This document shows, piece after piece, positions 46,321 to 56,129 of a stretch of DNA of 64,000 bases. Source of the stretch: Clostridium acidisoli DSM 12555 (GTDB taxonomy: Bacteria; Bacillota; Clostridia; Clostridiales; Clostridiaceae); assembly GCF_900176305.1 (NCBI RefSeq), contig NZ_FWXH01000003.1, positions 248,001 through 312,000 of the forward strand, written 5' to 3'. The stretch's first letter is position 1; each line of letters opens with the position of its first letter. The position numbers and the translations under genes were made by a program. Under the pieces are notes generated by a model. The model had not been told where the DNA came from. It was given only the letters and a program-made list of their open reading frames with translations, and did no database searches.

Positions 46321-47031
46321 ATGAAAAGTGTAATTAACAATTTTGAGTATATTGAAATTTTAGATGAAAATATAAACATGAATTTTTCAACAGCAAAAAA
46401 TGGTCTTGATTTCAATATGAATACTGAAAATGGATTAAATAATTTAGAGAATATAAAAGACTGGTTCAATGTAAACAAAGTAGGATACCTAAAGCAGACA
46501 CATAGTGATAATATATTAGTTTATGATGGATTAATGCATGATGGAGATGCTATTATAACAGACAAGCCTAATGTTGCTGTTGGTGTTTTTACTGCGGATT
46601 GTGTGCCAATTCTTATTTATAGTAAAAAAAGAAATGTTATTGCAGCGGTACATAGTGGATGGAAGGGTACATTATCACAAATTGTATTGAAAACAGTTAA
46701 AAAATTAATTAATGAATATGATGTAGATTTAGATGATATTAAAGTATGTATAGGTCCACACAATAGAAGTTGCTGTTACGATTTTGGTGAAGAAACGGTG
46801 AAAAAATTCTATGAAGTTGATATTTATAAGAATATACATATATATGAAAACGGAAAATTAGATCTTAAAAAGTGTATTGTAAAACAACTTTTAAGTTTAG
46901 GGTTAATTGAGAACAATATTAAAGATGTTAATGTATGTACATTTTGTAATAATGAATATGACTTGTTTTCTTATAGAAAGCATAAAGAAGATAGTGGAAG
47001 GATGTTTTCTTTTATTTTCTTTAAAGTATAA
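46321..47031 (+). CDS. pgeF: peptidoglycan editing factor PgeF (YlmD/YfiH, multicopper oxidase-like fold)
   Basis: This 236-aa protein has the family core KQTHSDNILVYDG near residue 58, TADCVPILIYS near 97, AAVHSGWKGT near 112 and the CIGPHNRSCCYDFGEE block near 145, which together provide the His/Cys metal site. E. coli PgeF removes wrongly inserted L-serine from UDP-MurNAc precursors; some relatives have purine nucleoside activity. GAGGTG precedes ATG 46321. It lies between nrdR and phoP in a typical ylm-like neighbourhood. Confidence 0.9.
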   Translation: MKSVINNFEYIEILDENINMNFSTAKNGLDFNMNTENGLNNLENIKDWFNVNKVGYLKQTHSDNILVYDGLMHDGDAIITDKPNVAVGVFTADCVPILIYSKKRNVIAAVHSGWKGTLSQIVLKTVKKLINEYDVDLDDIKVCIGPHNRSCCYDFGEETVKKFYEVDIYKNIHIYENGKLDLKKCIVKQLLSLGLIENNIKDVNVCTFCNNEYDLFSYRKHKEDSGRMFSFIFFKV

Positions 47032-47084
47032 GGTTTTGTTATTATAATTATTTTGGCTTTACAGGAATACAGGAGGGTATGTTT

Positions 47085-47783
47085 ATGTCAGGAGAAAAAA
47101 TTCTAATAGTTGATGATGAGGAACATATATTAGAACTTATTAAATTCAACTTGGAAAATAACGGATTTAAAGTTATTTGTGCAAATAATGGAAATGATGC
47201 ATTAAAGCTAGCAAAAAATGAAGTACCACAATTAGTATTGCTGGATCTTATGTTACCCGGCATTGATGGTTATGATGTTTGTAGGGAAATAAGAAGAGAT
47301 CAATCAATTTCAACAATGCCAGTAATTATGATTACTGCAAAGGGAGAAGAACTAGATAAGATACTTGGACTTGAACTAGGAGCAGATGATTACATAACAA
47401 AACCATTTTCTGTAAGGGAACTTGTGGCTAGGGTAAAAGCCGTGCTTAGAAGAACTAAAACTCAATATATGGATAAGATATATAATTTTGACAACATATA
47501 TATAGATTTTCAAAAACATGAGATAGTTAAAGACAACAAGAAAGTTGATTTGACTCTAAAGGAATTTGAATTGCTTCAGATACTTGTTAGAAACAAAGGA
47601 AGAGTTATGACTAGAGATTTTCTACTGGATAAAGTATGGGGCTATGAATATGTAGGAGAAACAAGGACAGTTGACGTTCATATAAGACATCTAAGACAAA
47701 AGATTGAAAATGATGATAAAAATCCACAATATATAGAAACTATCCGAGGAATAGGCTATAGATTCAATTACGACGGTGAATAG
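47085..47783 (+). CDS. phoP: response regulator PhoP (OmpR family)
   Basis: This 232-aa protein has a receiver domain with the acidic pair DDEEH near residue 9, the phospho-acceptor in LLDLMLPG near 53 and the conserved lysine in YITKPFS near 104. An OmpR-type winged helix follows, with LTLKEFELLQIL, VDVHIRHLRQKI and the ETIRGIGYRF end. It overlaps the sensor kinase, and pstSCAB-phoU lies 4 kb downstream, so phosphate-starvation control is the likely role. ATG 47085 is seven bases from AGGAGGG; ATG 47079 is too close to it. Confidence 0.92.
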   Translation: MSGEKILIVDDEEHILELIKFNLENNGFKVICANNGNDALKLAKNEVPQLVLLDLMLPGIDGYDVCREIRRDQSISTMPVIMITAKGEELDKILGLELGADDYITKPFSVRELVARVKAVLRRTKTQYMDKIYNFDNIYIDFQKHEIVKDNKKVDLTLKEFELLQILVRNKGRVMTRDFLLDKVWGYEYVGETRTVDVHIRHLRQKIENDDKNPQYIETIRGIGYRFNYDGE

Positions 47784-47784
47784 C

Positions 47785-49491
47785 ATGAAAAAAAGATTGT
47801 TAATAAACATAGTAGGAACAATTTTTTTTACATTGATATTAGTAACTGTGCTTTTTGTTTCTATAGTTAATTATCAATATGAAGAGAATGTAAAGTCTGA
47901 TTTAAAAATTAATAATGGTTATGTTGAAAAAATTATATCATCAAAAGAAGTTAATGATTTTGGTAAGTTGTTAAATAATGTATACATAAACTCGGATATA
48001 GAACTTATTGTTCTAAACAATCAAAATCAGATAATTTTTAGTAATATCCAAGATAGAAGTAAACTGGATGTTTCAAAAATGTATGAAATTGATAAGGCTA
48101 AAACTTATGGAGAGTCTTATACAATAAGATTTAATAATACAGACAATAAAAATGTTATATATTATGCTACTAATAAAAAAAATTCATATACTGTAATTAG
48201 TTCTGAGGTTTTATCTTTGTCTGGAGTAATTGCTATTAAATATATTGAATATTACATATTTATGGTAATCATAGCCATGGTGCTTTCTATTTATTTTGGA
48301 CTTAGAATGTCAAATTCAATAATACTTCCAATAAAAAATTTGGAATTCACTACATCATTAGTTGCAAAGGGAGAATTAAAAAGAAGGGTACTTATTGAAT
48401 CCGATGATGAACTTGGGCACCTTAGTAAAACCTTTAATAAGATGGCAGAGCAGCTTCAGCTTACAATGCAAGATGCATTAGAGAAACAGATGAAAATGGA
48501 AGCTATACTTAAAAGCATGGAGAGTGGAGTTATAGCAGTAGACAGGAATAACAAAGTAATAATGATTAATCCATATGCAGAAGTTTTATTTGGAATCGAA
48601 AAGGACATAATAGGTAAAAATTTTATTGAGAGCATAAGGGATTTTGAATTTGAAGAGGTATTTAAGTCTAAAAGCAATGAATACAAAGAATTAAAAATTT
48701 TGTGGCCTAAAGAAAGAATTTTAAGAATAAAAACAGCAGACATAATAAGTGATAAAAAGCATATAGGAACTGTGGCTGTGGTTCAGGATATAACTGACAT
48801 AAAAAAACTAGAGAACATGAGATCACAATTTGTTGCTAATGTATCACACGAATTAAAAACACCATTAACATCTATAAAAGGTTTTGCTGAAACTTTAAAA
48901 TATGTTAAGGATGAGGAAAAGAGAATTCAATTTTTGGATATAATAGACGAAGAGGTTGAAAGGCTCACAAGACTTATAAATGACATATTAACTTTGTCAG
49001 ATATAGAAGTTCATAAAACCATGAAAAAAGAAAATTTTTATGTGGATGAGGTTTTAAATAATATATTTAATCTAATGAAAAATACTGCTGACAGCAAAAG
49101 CATTAAGTTAGAAATTGTAGAAAATTCACATACTAAATTAATAGGCGAAAAAGACATGTTTAAGCAGATGGTTTTAAATTTAGTTGATAACGCAATAAAA
49201 TATTCAGAAGTTAACGACAAAGTGTCTTTTGGTGCAAAAACAGAAAAAAATCTATGTGTTATTTGGATAAAAGATACGGGAATGGGAATATCAAAAGAAC
49301 ATATAGCTAGATTGTTTGAAAGGTTTTATAGAGTAGATAAAGCTAGATCTAGGGCAAAAGGTGGAACTGGTCTTGGACTTGCTATTGTAAAACATATAGT
49401 TATGAATTTTAGCGGAACAATTAACGTAGAAAGTGAAATTGGAAAGGGAAGCAAATTTATTATAAAGATTCCTTTAGAAAAGATGGATTAA
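47785..49491 (+). CDS. phoR: phosphate-type sensor histidine kinase PhoR
   Basis: This 568-aa membrane kinase has a helix at residues about 7-30, a short extracytoplasmic domain, a second helix near 155-175 and then a HAMP linker (LGHLSKTFNKMAEQL). A PAS domain near 240-340 (AILKSMESGVIAVDRNNKVIMIN) follows. HisKA has the autophosphorylated histidine in FVANVSHELKTPLTSIKGF, and the ATPase has NAIKYS, DTGMGIS and GGTGLGLAIVKHIV. The gene starts two bases after the phoP stop at ATG 47785 with a weak site, suggesting translational coupling. Its stop codon lies inside the terminator hairpin. Confidence 0.92.
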   Translation: MKKRLLINIVGTIFFTLILVTVLFVSIVNYQYEENVKSDLKINNGYVEKIISSKEVNDFGKLLNNVYINSDIELIVLNNQNQIIFSNIQDRSKLDVSKMYEIDKAKTYGESYTIRFNNTDNKNVIYYATNKKNSYTVISSEVLSLSGVIAIKYIEYYIFMVIIAMVLSIYFGLRMSNSIILPIKNLEFTTSLVAKGELKRRVLIESDDELGHLSKTFNKMAEQLQLTMQDALEKQMKMEAILKSMESGVIAVDRNNKVIMINPYAEVLFGIEKDIIGKNFIESIRDFEFEEVFKSKSNEYKELKILWPKERILRIKTADIISDKKHIGTVAVVQDITDIKKLENMRSQFVANVSHELKTPLTSIKGFAETLKYVKDEEKRIQFLDIIDEEVERLTRLINDILTLSDIEVHKTMKKENFYVDEVLNNIFNLMKNTADSKSIKLEIVENSHTKLIGEKDMFKQMVLNLVDNAIKYSEVNDKVSFGAKTEKNLCVIWIKDTGMGISKEHIARLFERFYRVDKARSRAKGGTGLGLAIVKHIVMNFSGTINVESEIGKGSKFIIKIPLEKMD

Positions 49492-49508
49492 GTTCCATCT
49501 TTTTTTAT
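49479..49508 (+). terminator. rho-independent terminator overlapping the phoR stop
   Basis: AAAGATGGA (49479-49487) pairs with TCCATCTTT (49494-49502) and runs into a T tail. The stop codon sits in the loop. Confidence 0.85.
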
Positions 49509-49595
49509 TTAACATAAAAATAACATGATATGCCAATGATATTAACTTAAGTGGTATAAAATTATGTTAATTTTATAGTAGAGGAGTATGGACAT

Positions 49596-51659
49596 ATGAA
49601 AAAAAATAAAAAATATTTGCAGTTAAAATTTAAAGACTCCATTTCACTTAAAATAATATCTATTGTTATTTTACTCGTTATAATGGGAATTGGTTTTATA
49701 GGGACCTTTATATATGCAATCACCTATAATAAAATGTTTAGTATGAGTGAAAACAATATGCAGACTGTTTCAACACAAATTTATAATAATTTTAACACTT
49801 TGATACAAGCTGAAAAAAATGATGTAAAGGAAATATCGGTAGATGGTGATATAAAGAATGTACTTGAAGAAAAAAATACTACTTCGGAGGATGATTTTTT
49901 AAATAAAAATTCAGGAAATCTTGATAATATTAAATATAAATTAAAACAGTATGCTAGTTTAAATAAATATGATGAAAATATTTTTGTAACAGATAAAAAT
50001 GGATTTATTATTGCTTGTAGCAATGATAATTTTCAAAGATTTGATCTTAGCACACATGATTATATGAAAAGTGCATTACAAGGTAGCTCTGTTATGAGCA
50101 ATGTATATACTTCGGTTGTGTCCATTAAACCCGTAGTTACTTTTGTAGAGCCAATCAAAGATGGAAATGGAAATATAATTGGAACTGTTGGAAAAAATGT
50201 ATACACGGATTATTTTTCTGAAACTTTTGATAAATTTAAGTTCTTAAATAGTGGATACATATTTATAGTAGATAACATGGATAATACAATATATAGTCCT
50301 AATAAAATGAACATAAATAAAAAAATTAATATAAAGGAAATAAGTAAACTTTCAAAGGATAATAAATTCTGGAGTTCCTCTAAATCACAAACAATTAAAT
50401 ACAATAAAGATGGTGAAGAACAATATGCATATTGTACAAGCGTACCTCAGTTAAAAGTTGTTTTAGTATTGACGGTAAAAGTAAATGAGATAGAAAGTGC
50501 ACCTAAAATGATTGGCTTATTTATTATTTTAATAGCAATAATATTAATAATTTTGCTTACTATTATATTAAGCAAAATTATTAAAGCTATATTTAAGCCT
50601 ATGAATACATTAATTATAAATACAAAGGAGATATCTAAAGGAAATCTAACTGTAATCAATAATGCAAAAAATACTGATGAAATAGGGAATCTTAGTGTTA
50701 ATTTTAATAATATGGTTTTTAACTTAAAGAAACTTATAGAAGAAATAAATGAATGTAGTAGTGATTTTGTTAATATTAATGATGGAATAAAGGAATCTTA
50801 CAGCAGTATTGTACTAGGTATGAAGTCTGTAAATGAAAATAGTGAGGATATCGCTGGAGATACAGTAAAAATTTTTAATGCTGTGGAGAGTAGCTTTAAT
50901 TCTTTTGAAACAGTGAAGGTAAAAACTGAAAATATAAAATATGAATCAGAAAAAGTTTTAAAAGAAGCGATTTTTATTAAAGACATAAATACTGAAGGCT
51001 TAAATACAATAAATGAACTTAAAAACATTAACTTAGAAACAGATAAAAAAATGAGCGAAGCAAATGGATATTTTGATATTTTAAAAAAGAATCTTTCTAA
51101 CATAGAAGAGGTGGGTAATACTGTAACACAAATATCAAAACGGACCCACATTCTTGCTTTAAATGCAGCTATTGAAGCTGGAAGAAGTGGAGAAATGGGA
51201 AAAGGATTTAGCGTAGTAGCAGATGAGATTAAAAAATTGTCTTCAAGTGTCTCAGAACAAATGAACAAAATTTATGAAATATTAAAAGATTTAAATTTGG
51301 ATATGAATAATACCCAAAATAAGATAAAAGATGTGAACAGCTATACTAATCAGCAGTTTGATCTTGTAAATGACGCCATAAATAATTATGACAAAATGTT
51401 AAATTCTTCTCAAAAAATTGTAGATTATATGAATGATGCATATAGCAGCATAGAAATGTTAGATGATGAAAACTCAGTAATATCAGAAAGACTAATAAAA
51501 ATTAAAGATGCATATGAAGAATTTAATGGTTCTATAGCAACAGTTAATGAAATTTTATCAGAAAAATATGAAGATATAAAAGATGTGTATAGTATGCTAG
51601 AAAAAATGCATAATAATAGCGATAAGCTTGTTAATAGTATTCATAAATTTAAGGTGTAA
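49596..51659 (+). CDS. methyl-accepting chemotaxis protein with Cache-type sensor
   Basis: This 687-aa membrane receptor has helix 1 near residues 12-37 and an extracytoplasmic Cache-like domain near 40-290 ([15 protein letters not shown], then [17 protein letters not shown]). Helix 2 is near 302-325, followed by HAMP and a signalling coiled coil. The CheA-contacting tip reads [36 protein letters not shown], close to but divergent from the usual [18 protein letters not shown]. No C-terminal CheR-binding pentapeptide is seen. It lies between phoPR and pstS with its own ribosome-binding site, hinting at phosphate-linked taxis (inference). Confidence 0.92.
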   Translation: MKKNKKYLQLKFKDSISLKIISIVILLVIMGIGFIGTFIYAITYNKMFSMSENNMQTVSTQIYNNFNTLIQAEKNDVKEISVDGDIKNVLEEKNTTSEDDFLNKNSGNLDNIKYKLKQYASLNKYDENIFVTDKNGFIIACSNDNFQRFDLSTHDYMKSALQGSSVMSNVYTSVVSIKPVVTFVEPIKDGNGNIIGTVGKNVYTDYFSETFDKFKFLNSGYIFIVDNMDNTIYSPNKMNINKKINIKEISKLSKDNKFWSSSKSQTIKYNKDGEEQYAYCTSVPQLKVVLVLTVKVNEIESAPKMIGLFIILIAIILIILLTIILSKIIKAIFKPMNTLIINTKEISKGNLTVINNAKNTDEIGNLSVNFNNMVFNLKKLIEEINECSSDFVNINDGIKESYSSIVLGMKSVNENSEDIAGDTVKIFNAVESSFNSFETVKVKTENIKYESEKVLKEAIFIKDINTEGLNTINELKNINLETDKKMSEANGYFDILKKNLSNIEEVGNTVTQISKRTHILALNAAIEAGRSGEMGKGFSVVADEIKKLSSSVSEQMNKIYEILKDLNLDMNNTQNKIKDVNSYTNQQFDLVNDAINNYDKMLNSSQKIVDYMNDAYSSIEMLDDENSVISERLIKIKDAYEEFNGSIATVNEILSEKYEDIKDVYSMLEKMHNNSDKLVNSIHKFKV

Positions 51660-51661
51660 AA

Positions 51662-51693
51662 ATACGTTTGTTAAGATAACTTAACAAACGTAT
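51662..51693 (+). terminator. hairpin after the chemoreceptor gene
   Basis: ATACGTTTGTTAAG pairs perfectly over 14 bp with CTTAACAAACGTAT around ATAA. It has no T tail, so termination is less certain. Confidence 0.5.
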
Positions 51694-51738
51694 AATATTC
51701 GATTAACTTTGACAAGTTAAAATAGAATTGTTGATAAA
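51681..51738 (+). promoter_or_regulatory. candidate PhoP-controlled promoter of pstS
   Basis: TTAACA (51681) and TTAACT (51703) lie 22 bases apart, two PhoP-repeat periods, followed by TTGACA (51709-51714) and a weak -10 near 51732-51738. TTAACA-type repeats fit the Bacillus Pho box, but two of four expected repeats are unclear. The first overlaps the chemoreceptor hairpin. Confidence 0.4.
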
Positions 51739-51780
51739 TGAGATATATCGACTTTGTATTTTGAATGGAGGGTAAACTTT

Positions 51781-52704
51781 ATGAAAAGTAAAAAAGTAAA
51801 ATTTGCTGTTTTAGCAGCATCAATAGCTGTTATGGCAGGTTTGTTTGCAGGATGTGGAAGTTCAACTGCTTCCAATAATAGTACTGGAAACAATACTAAT
51901 TCAACAAGTTCAAAAACTGATGTTTCAGGTTCAATTACGGCTTCAGGTTCTACAGCATTACAACCATTAGTTGATGCAGCACAAAAAAGTTTTTCAGCAA
52001 AAAATCCAAATGCAACAGTATCTGTACAAGGTGGCGGTAGTGGTACAGGACTTACACAGGTAAGCCAAGGCGCTGTGCAAATTGGAGACTCAGATATTTT
52101 TGCTAGTGAAAAATTACCAGGAGATAAGGCAGCAGAATTAAAAGATCATGAAGTATGTGCTATTGGATTTGTTGTGGCAACTACTAATGATACTGGAGTT
52201 ACTAATCTTACAAAAGCTCAAATTCAAGATATTTTCACTGGAAAAGTTACAAATTGGAAAGATGTTGGTGGTAAAGATTTACCAATTAAGATAATCCATA
52301 GACCTAGTGGTTCTGGTACTAGAGTTACATTCACTAAAACTGTAATGGGTGGAAAAGCAGAAAAAGATGATTTAGGAATGACTCAAGATTCAACAGGTGC
52401 TGTTGTAACATCTATGAAACAAACTCCTGGTAGTATAAGTTATTTGGCATTATCATACATGAGTGATGATGTTAAAAAATCTATAAGCGCTGTTTCAATT
52501 GATAGTATAGAAGCTACTACAGCTAATATAATTTCAAGTAAAGAACCAGAAAGCAGCAAATATCCATTCTGGTCATATGAACATATGTATACAAAGGGAG
52601 CTGCAACAGGAGTATCAAAAGCATTGATTGATTATATAATGAGCTCAGAATTTAAGAGTCAAGTTATAAAACAAGGATATATTCCAATAAGTAGTTTTAA
52701 ATAG
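51781..52704 (+). CDS. pstS: phosphate ABC transporter substrate-binding lipoprotein PstS
   Basis: This 307-aa lipoprotein has a signal peptide ending in LFAGC, with the lipidated cysteine at residue 25, then a Ser/Thr/Asn-rich linker. The phosphate-binding fold follows, with SGSITASGSTALQPLVDAA, QGGGSGTGLTQV and HRPSGSGTRVTF, whose Ser/Thr/Arg residues hold the phosphate. ATG 51781 follows GGAGGG; ATG 51754 upstream would spoil the signal peptide. It heads the pst operon, and a hairpin without T tail separates it from pstC. Confidence 0.96.
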   Translation: MKSKKVKFAVLAASIAVMAGLFAGCGSSTASNNSTGNNTNSTSSKTDVSGSITASGSTALQPLVDAAQKSFSAKNPNATVSVQGGGSGTGLTQVSQGAVQIGDSDIFASEKLPGDKAAELKDHEVCAIGFVVATTNDTGVTNLTKAQIQDIFTGKVTNWKDVGGKDLPIKIIHRPSGSGTRVTFTKTVMGGKAEKDDLGMTQDSTGAVVTSMKQTPGSISYLALSYMSDDVKKSISAVSIDSIEATTANIISSKEPESSKYPFWSYEHMYTKGAATGVSKALIDYIMSSEFKSQVIKQGYIPISSFK

Positions 52705-52715
52705 TATTGACTAGA

Positions 52716-52740
52716 AGACTAGCCTTTTAGTGGCTAGTCT
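52716..52740 (+). terminator. intercistronic hairpin between pstS and pstC
   Basis: AGACTAGCC (52716-52724) pairs perfectly with GGCTAGTCT (52732-52740). With no T tail it is more likely a partial terminator or 3' stabiliser that gives more PstS than channel subunits. Confidence 0.6.
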
Positions 52741-52772
52741 AATGTTATAATAAAGATTTTGAGGTTGATTAT

Positions 52773-53663
52773 ATGGATAAGAAAAAATTTTGGAGAAAAT
52801 TAAAAACAGAATACATAGGAAAAGGATATGCTATATTTTGCGGATTATTAATAGTGCTTTTGACATTATCAATAATTTTTTTTGTGGCTTCAAAAGGAAT
52901 TAGAACATTCACAAATGACCACTATTCAGTTATGGATTTTTTGTTTAGTTCAAAGTGGAAACCAGACGCTGCAAAACCAGAACTTGGGACTTCAATTTTT
53001 ATTGTTGGTTCTATAGTAGTAGCATTAGGGGCAGTAGTAATTAGTGCACCTATAAGCATTGCGCTAGCAATTTTTATGAATTTAATATCTCCTAAGTTAG
53101 GAAAAAGATTTTTACAACCAGCACTAGAATTATTTGTAGGTATCCCCTCAGTTGTTTATGGATGGGTTGGCGTAATATTATTAGTACCTTTCATTAAAAA
53201 AGTTTTTGGGGGAATGGGTTTTAGCCTACTTGCAGGAATGATAGTATTAAGTATAATGATTCTTCCAACAATTGCGAGTCTTGCATCGGATGCAATAAAA
53301 ACAATCCCAGCTGATTATATAGAAGCATCTTATGGTCTTGGTGCAACAAGGTGGCAGACAATATATAAAGTTATAGTTCCATCTTGTAAAAATGGAATAT
53401 TAACAGGTGTAGTTTTGGGACTTGCAAGAGCCATTGGTGAAGCACTTGCAGTACAAATGGTAATAGGTAATAGTCTTAAGTTTACAGACGGACTTCTTAA
53501 TCCAACAATAACACTTACAAGTATTTTAACAATGAGTATGGCAAACACATCTGATGGAACTCCATGGAACGATGCATTATGGTCATTAGCATTTTTGCTT
53601 TTGCTAATATCATTTGTGTTTATTATTATTATCAGGCTAATAGGAAGACGAGGTGAAAGATAA
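52773..53663 (+). CDS. pstC: phosphate ABC transporter permease PstC
   Basis: This 296-aa protein has six membrane helices and the MetI-like fold. The EAA loop reads IEASYGLGATRWQTIYKVIVPSC near residue 188-210. SVVYGWVGVILLVPF near 127 is characteristic of PstC. It forms the channel with PstA. A weak GAGG site precedes ATG 52773. It overlaps pstA by one base (TAATG). Confidence 0.95.
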   Translation: MDKKKFWRKLKTEYIGKGYAIFCGLLIVLLTLSIIFFVASKGIRTFTNDHYSVMDFLFSSKWKPDAAKPELGTSIFIVGSIVVALGAVVISAPISIALAIFMNLISPKLGKRFLQPALELFVGIPSVVYGWVGVILLVPFIKKVFGGMGFSLLAGMIVLSIMILPTIASLASDAIKTIPADYIEASYGLGATRWQTIYKVIVPSCKNGILTGVVLGLARAIGEALAVQMVIGNSLKFTDGLLNPTITLTSILTMSMANTSDGTPWNDALWSLAFLLLLISFVFIIIIRLIGRRGER

Positions 53664-54547
53664 TGAAAGCAAAAACATGGGATAAAATAGCTACAGCTGT
53701 ATTGTATGCCATATCATTTTTGATAATATTTCTATTAGTTGGCTTTATAGGGTATATTATATATAATGGCAGAAGTTCATTAAACCTTCACTTTTTAATT
53801 GGTGATTCTTTAGTAAATGAGGCTGGTGGAGGAATTGGGCCACAACTATTTAATTCGTTTTACATGCTTATAATTTCTCTTGTAATAACAGTACCTATAG
53901 GTATAGGTGCTGGAATTTATTTGTCTCAATATGCAAAACAAGGCAAAGTACTTGGATTTATTAGATTGTGTATTGAAACAATATCATCACTTCCTTCCAT
54001 TGTGGTTGGTTTATTTGGACTTTTGGTTTTTGTTACCATGACACATTGGCAATACACTTTACTAGCTGGAGCACTTGCTATTACAGTAATAAACTTACCT
54101 TCTATGACAAGAGTAAGTGAAAATGCCATAACAGCAGTAGCCTCAAAAGTAAGAGAAGCAAGTCTTGGGCTTGGAGCAACGGAGTGGCAAACAATAAAAA
54201 AGGTAATATTACCATCAGCAATGCCACAAATTCTAACTGGTGTAATTTTAGCAGCAGGTAGAGTGTTTGGAGAAGCAGCAGCACTTTTGTATACCTCTGG
54301 AATGAGCTCACCTAATTTAAACTATAATAACATAAGTTTAACTAATAAAATATCACCGTTTAGTCTATTTAGGCCTGCAGAAACCCTTGCAGTACACATC
54401 TGGAAGCTAAACTCAGAATCAATGGTACCAGATGCATCAAAAATAGCAAATGGATCTTCAGCAGTACTTGTAATAATGGTATTACTATTTAATTTTTTAG
54501 CAAGAATAATAGGAAACAAAATATATAAAGCATATAGTGGAAAGTAA
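53663..54547 (+). CDS. pstA: phosphate ABC transporter permease PstA
   Basis: This 294-aa MetI-like channel subunit has six helices. [17 protein letters not shown] is near residue 109, and the EAA loop [26 protein letters not shown] near 165-190. ATG 53663 overlaps the stop of pstC, with GAGGTG just upstream. It pairs with PstC, and the ATPase gene follows 14 bases later. Confidence 0.96.
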   Translation: MKAKTWDKIATAVLYAISFLIIFLLVGFIGYIIYNGRSSLNLHFLIGDSLVNEAGGGIGPQLFNSFYMLIISLVITVPIGIGAGIYLSQYAKQGKVLGFIRLCIETISSLPSIVVGLFGLLVFVTMTHWQYTLLAGALAITVINLPSMTRVSENAITAVASKVREASLGLGATEWQTIKKVILPSAMPQILTGVILAAGRVFGEAAALLYTSGMSSPNLNYNNISLTNKISPFSLFRPAETLAVHIWKLNSESMVPDASKIANGSSAVLVIMVLLFNFLARIIGNKIYKAYSGK

Positions 54548-54561
54548 GGGGGAACATACTC

Positions 54562-55311
54562 GTGGGTATAGTCAGGACTAATAATTTAAATTTATATTAT
54601 GGAAGTGTTAAAGCGCTAAAGGATATTAGTTTAGATATAGAAAAAAATTCGGTAACTTCTTTAATTGGACCTTCAGGATGTGGTAAATCTACATTTTTGA
54701 GAACAATTAATAGAATGAATGATTTAATAGATACTGTAAAAATTGATGGTGAAGTATTTTTTGAGGAAAAAAACATATATAAAGATTATGACGTAATTGA
54801 TCTTAGGAAAAGAATAGGAATGGTTTTCCAAAAAGCAAATCCATTTCCTATGTCAATCTATGATAATATTGCATATGGACCAAGAATACATGGAATAAAA
54901 AACAGAGCACAACTAGATGAGATAGTTGAAAAGAGCTTAAAGGGTGGAGCACTTTGGGAAGAAGTAAAAGATAGACTTAAAAAAAGTGCATTAGGTTTAT
55001 CTGGTGGACAACAGCAAAGATTATGTATAGCAAGAACTTTAGCCGTGGAACCAGAGGTAATTCTTATGGATGAACCAACTTCAGCACTTGACCCTATTTC
55101 AACACTAAAGGTTGAAGAATTAATGGATGAACTAAAGAAAAAATATACTGTAATTATTGTAACTCACAATATGCAGCAGGCCGGAAGAATTTCGGATTAC
55201 ACTGCCTTCTTTTTAAATGGTGAGGTTGTAGAGAGCGGAAAAACAGAAAATATATTCTATAAACCACTTGATAAAAGAACAGAAGATTATATAACCGGAA
55301 GATTTGGATAA
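54562..55311 (+). CDS. pstB: phosphate ABC transporter ATP-binding protein PstB
   Basis: This 249-aa ATPase has the normal PstB length. The Walker [10 protein letters not shown] is near residue 36, the Q-loop [23 protein letters not shown] near 92, the signature LSGGQQQRL near 149 and the Walker [13 protein letters not shown] near 169. ITGRFG is the expected C terminus. It starts at GTG 54562 behind AAGGGGG. It powers PstCA. Confidence 0.97.
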   Translation: MGIVRTNNLNLYYGSVKALKDISLDIEKNSVTSLIGPSGCGKSTFLRTINRMNDLIDTVKIDGEVFFEEKNIYKDYDVIDLRKRIGMVFQKANPFPMSIYDNIAYGPRIHGIKNRAQLDEIVEKSLKGGALWEEVKDRLKKSALGLSGGQQQRLCIARTLAVEPEVILMDEPTSALDPISTLKVEELMDELKKKYTVIIVTHNMQQAGRISDYTAFFLNGEVVESGKTENIFYKPLDKRTEDYITGRFG

Positions 55312-55340
55312 TATAAATTTATTAGTGAGGTGAGATGACT

Positions 55341-55997
55341 ATGCCAAGAAAAGTTTTCGATTCACATTTAGAAGAACTTCATGTTGATTTAATTCGTATG
55401 GGAAGTATGGCTGAAAAACAACTTTTTCAGTCCATTGAAGCACTAGTTAATCAGGATGAGGTATTAGCAAAAAAAGTCGTTGAAAACGATGATATAATTG
55501 ATGATATGCAAAAAGAGATAGAGGGAAAGGCAATAAGACTTATAGCTATGCAGCAACCTCTTGCCATGGATTTAAGAAATATATTTACTACCACTAAAAT
55601 AGTTACGGATTTAGAGAGAATGGCAGATCATGCAGTAGATATTGCTAAGGTAGTAAAGAGATTAAAAAATGAGAAACCTATAAAACCACTTTTAGACATA
55701 CCTAGAATGGCTGGTATTGTTAGAGAAATGATGAGAGAATCACTTGATGCATATGTTTCTGGAGACGTTGATAGAGCTTACGAAATATGTAAAAAAGATG
55801 ACGATATTGATGCCATATATAAACAGGTATTTAGTGAACTTCTACTTATGATGATGGAGGATCCTAAAGCAATAAACCATGCAGCTCAATACTTATTTAT
55901 ATGCAAATATTTGGAAAGAATAGCTGACCATACTACTAACATTTGTGAATCTACCATATATCTAGTAACTGGTGAGCAAATAGATTTAAATGAATAG
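55341..55997 (+). CDS. phoU: phosphate signalling regulator PhoU
   Basis: This 218-aa all-helical protein has two three-helix repeats with the metal-binding motifs DLERMADHAVDI near residue 90 and YLERIADHTTNICE near 195. PhoU links the Pst transporter state to the PhoR kinase, keeping the regulon off when phosphate is plentiful. ATG 55341 is at normal distance from GAGGTGAG (55327-55334), which ATG 55335 would touch. It is the last gene of pstSCAB-phoU. Confidence 0.95.
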   Translation: MPRKVFDSHLEELHVDLIRMGSMAEKQLFQSIEALVNQDEVLAKKVVENDDIIDDMQKEIEGKAIRLIAMQQPLAMDLRNIFTTTKIVTDLERMADHAVDIAKVVKRLKNEKPIKPLLDIPRMAGIVREMMRESLDAYVSGDVDRAYEICKKDDDIDAIYKQVFSELLLMMMEDPKAINHAAQYLFICKYLERIADHTTNICESTIYLVTGEQIDLNE

Positions 55998-56003
55998 TAA
56001 TAG

Positions 56004-56043
56004 AATCTCCTTTTTCTTAGATAAAAGGAGATTTTATTTTTTT
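56004..56043 (+). terminator. rho-independent terminator of the pst operon
   Basis: AATCTCCTTTT (56004-56014) pairs perfectly with AAAAGGAGATT (56023-56033), followed by TTATTTTTTT. Confidence 0.9.
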
Positions 56044-56049
56044 GAATTC

Positions 56050-56078
56050 TTGACTAAACTTTTTTATTAATGTAATAT
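56050..56078 (+). promoter_or_regulatory. sigma-A promoter before the DUF512 gene
   Basis: TTGACT (56050-56055), a 17-bp spacer and TAATAT (56073-56078) place the start near 56085, which argues that translation begins at 56130 rather than at ATG 56085. Confidence 0.75.
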
Positions 56079-56129
56079 TACATAATGGTAGAAAAAAAAG
56101 AGTTACGTGGCTTATTTAGGAGAGTAAGT

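Noticed and set aside
54102-54311. Leucine-rich open frame on the minus strand
   Set aside because: It lies wholly inside pstA, has no ribosome-binding site, and its leucine richness is the expected mirror of the coding strand.
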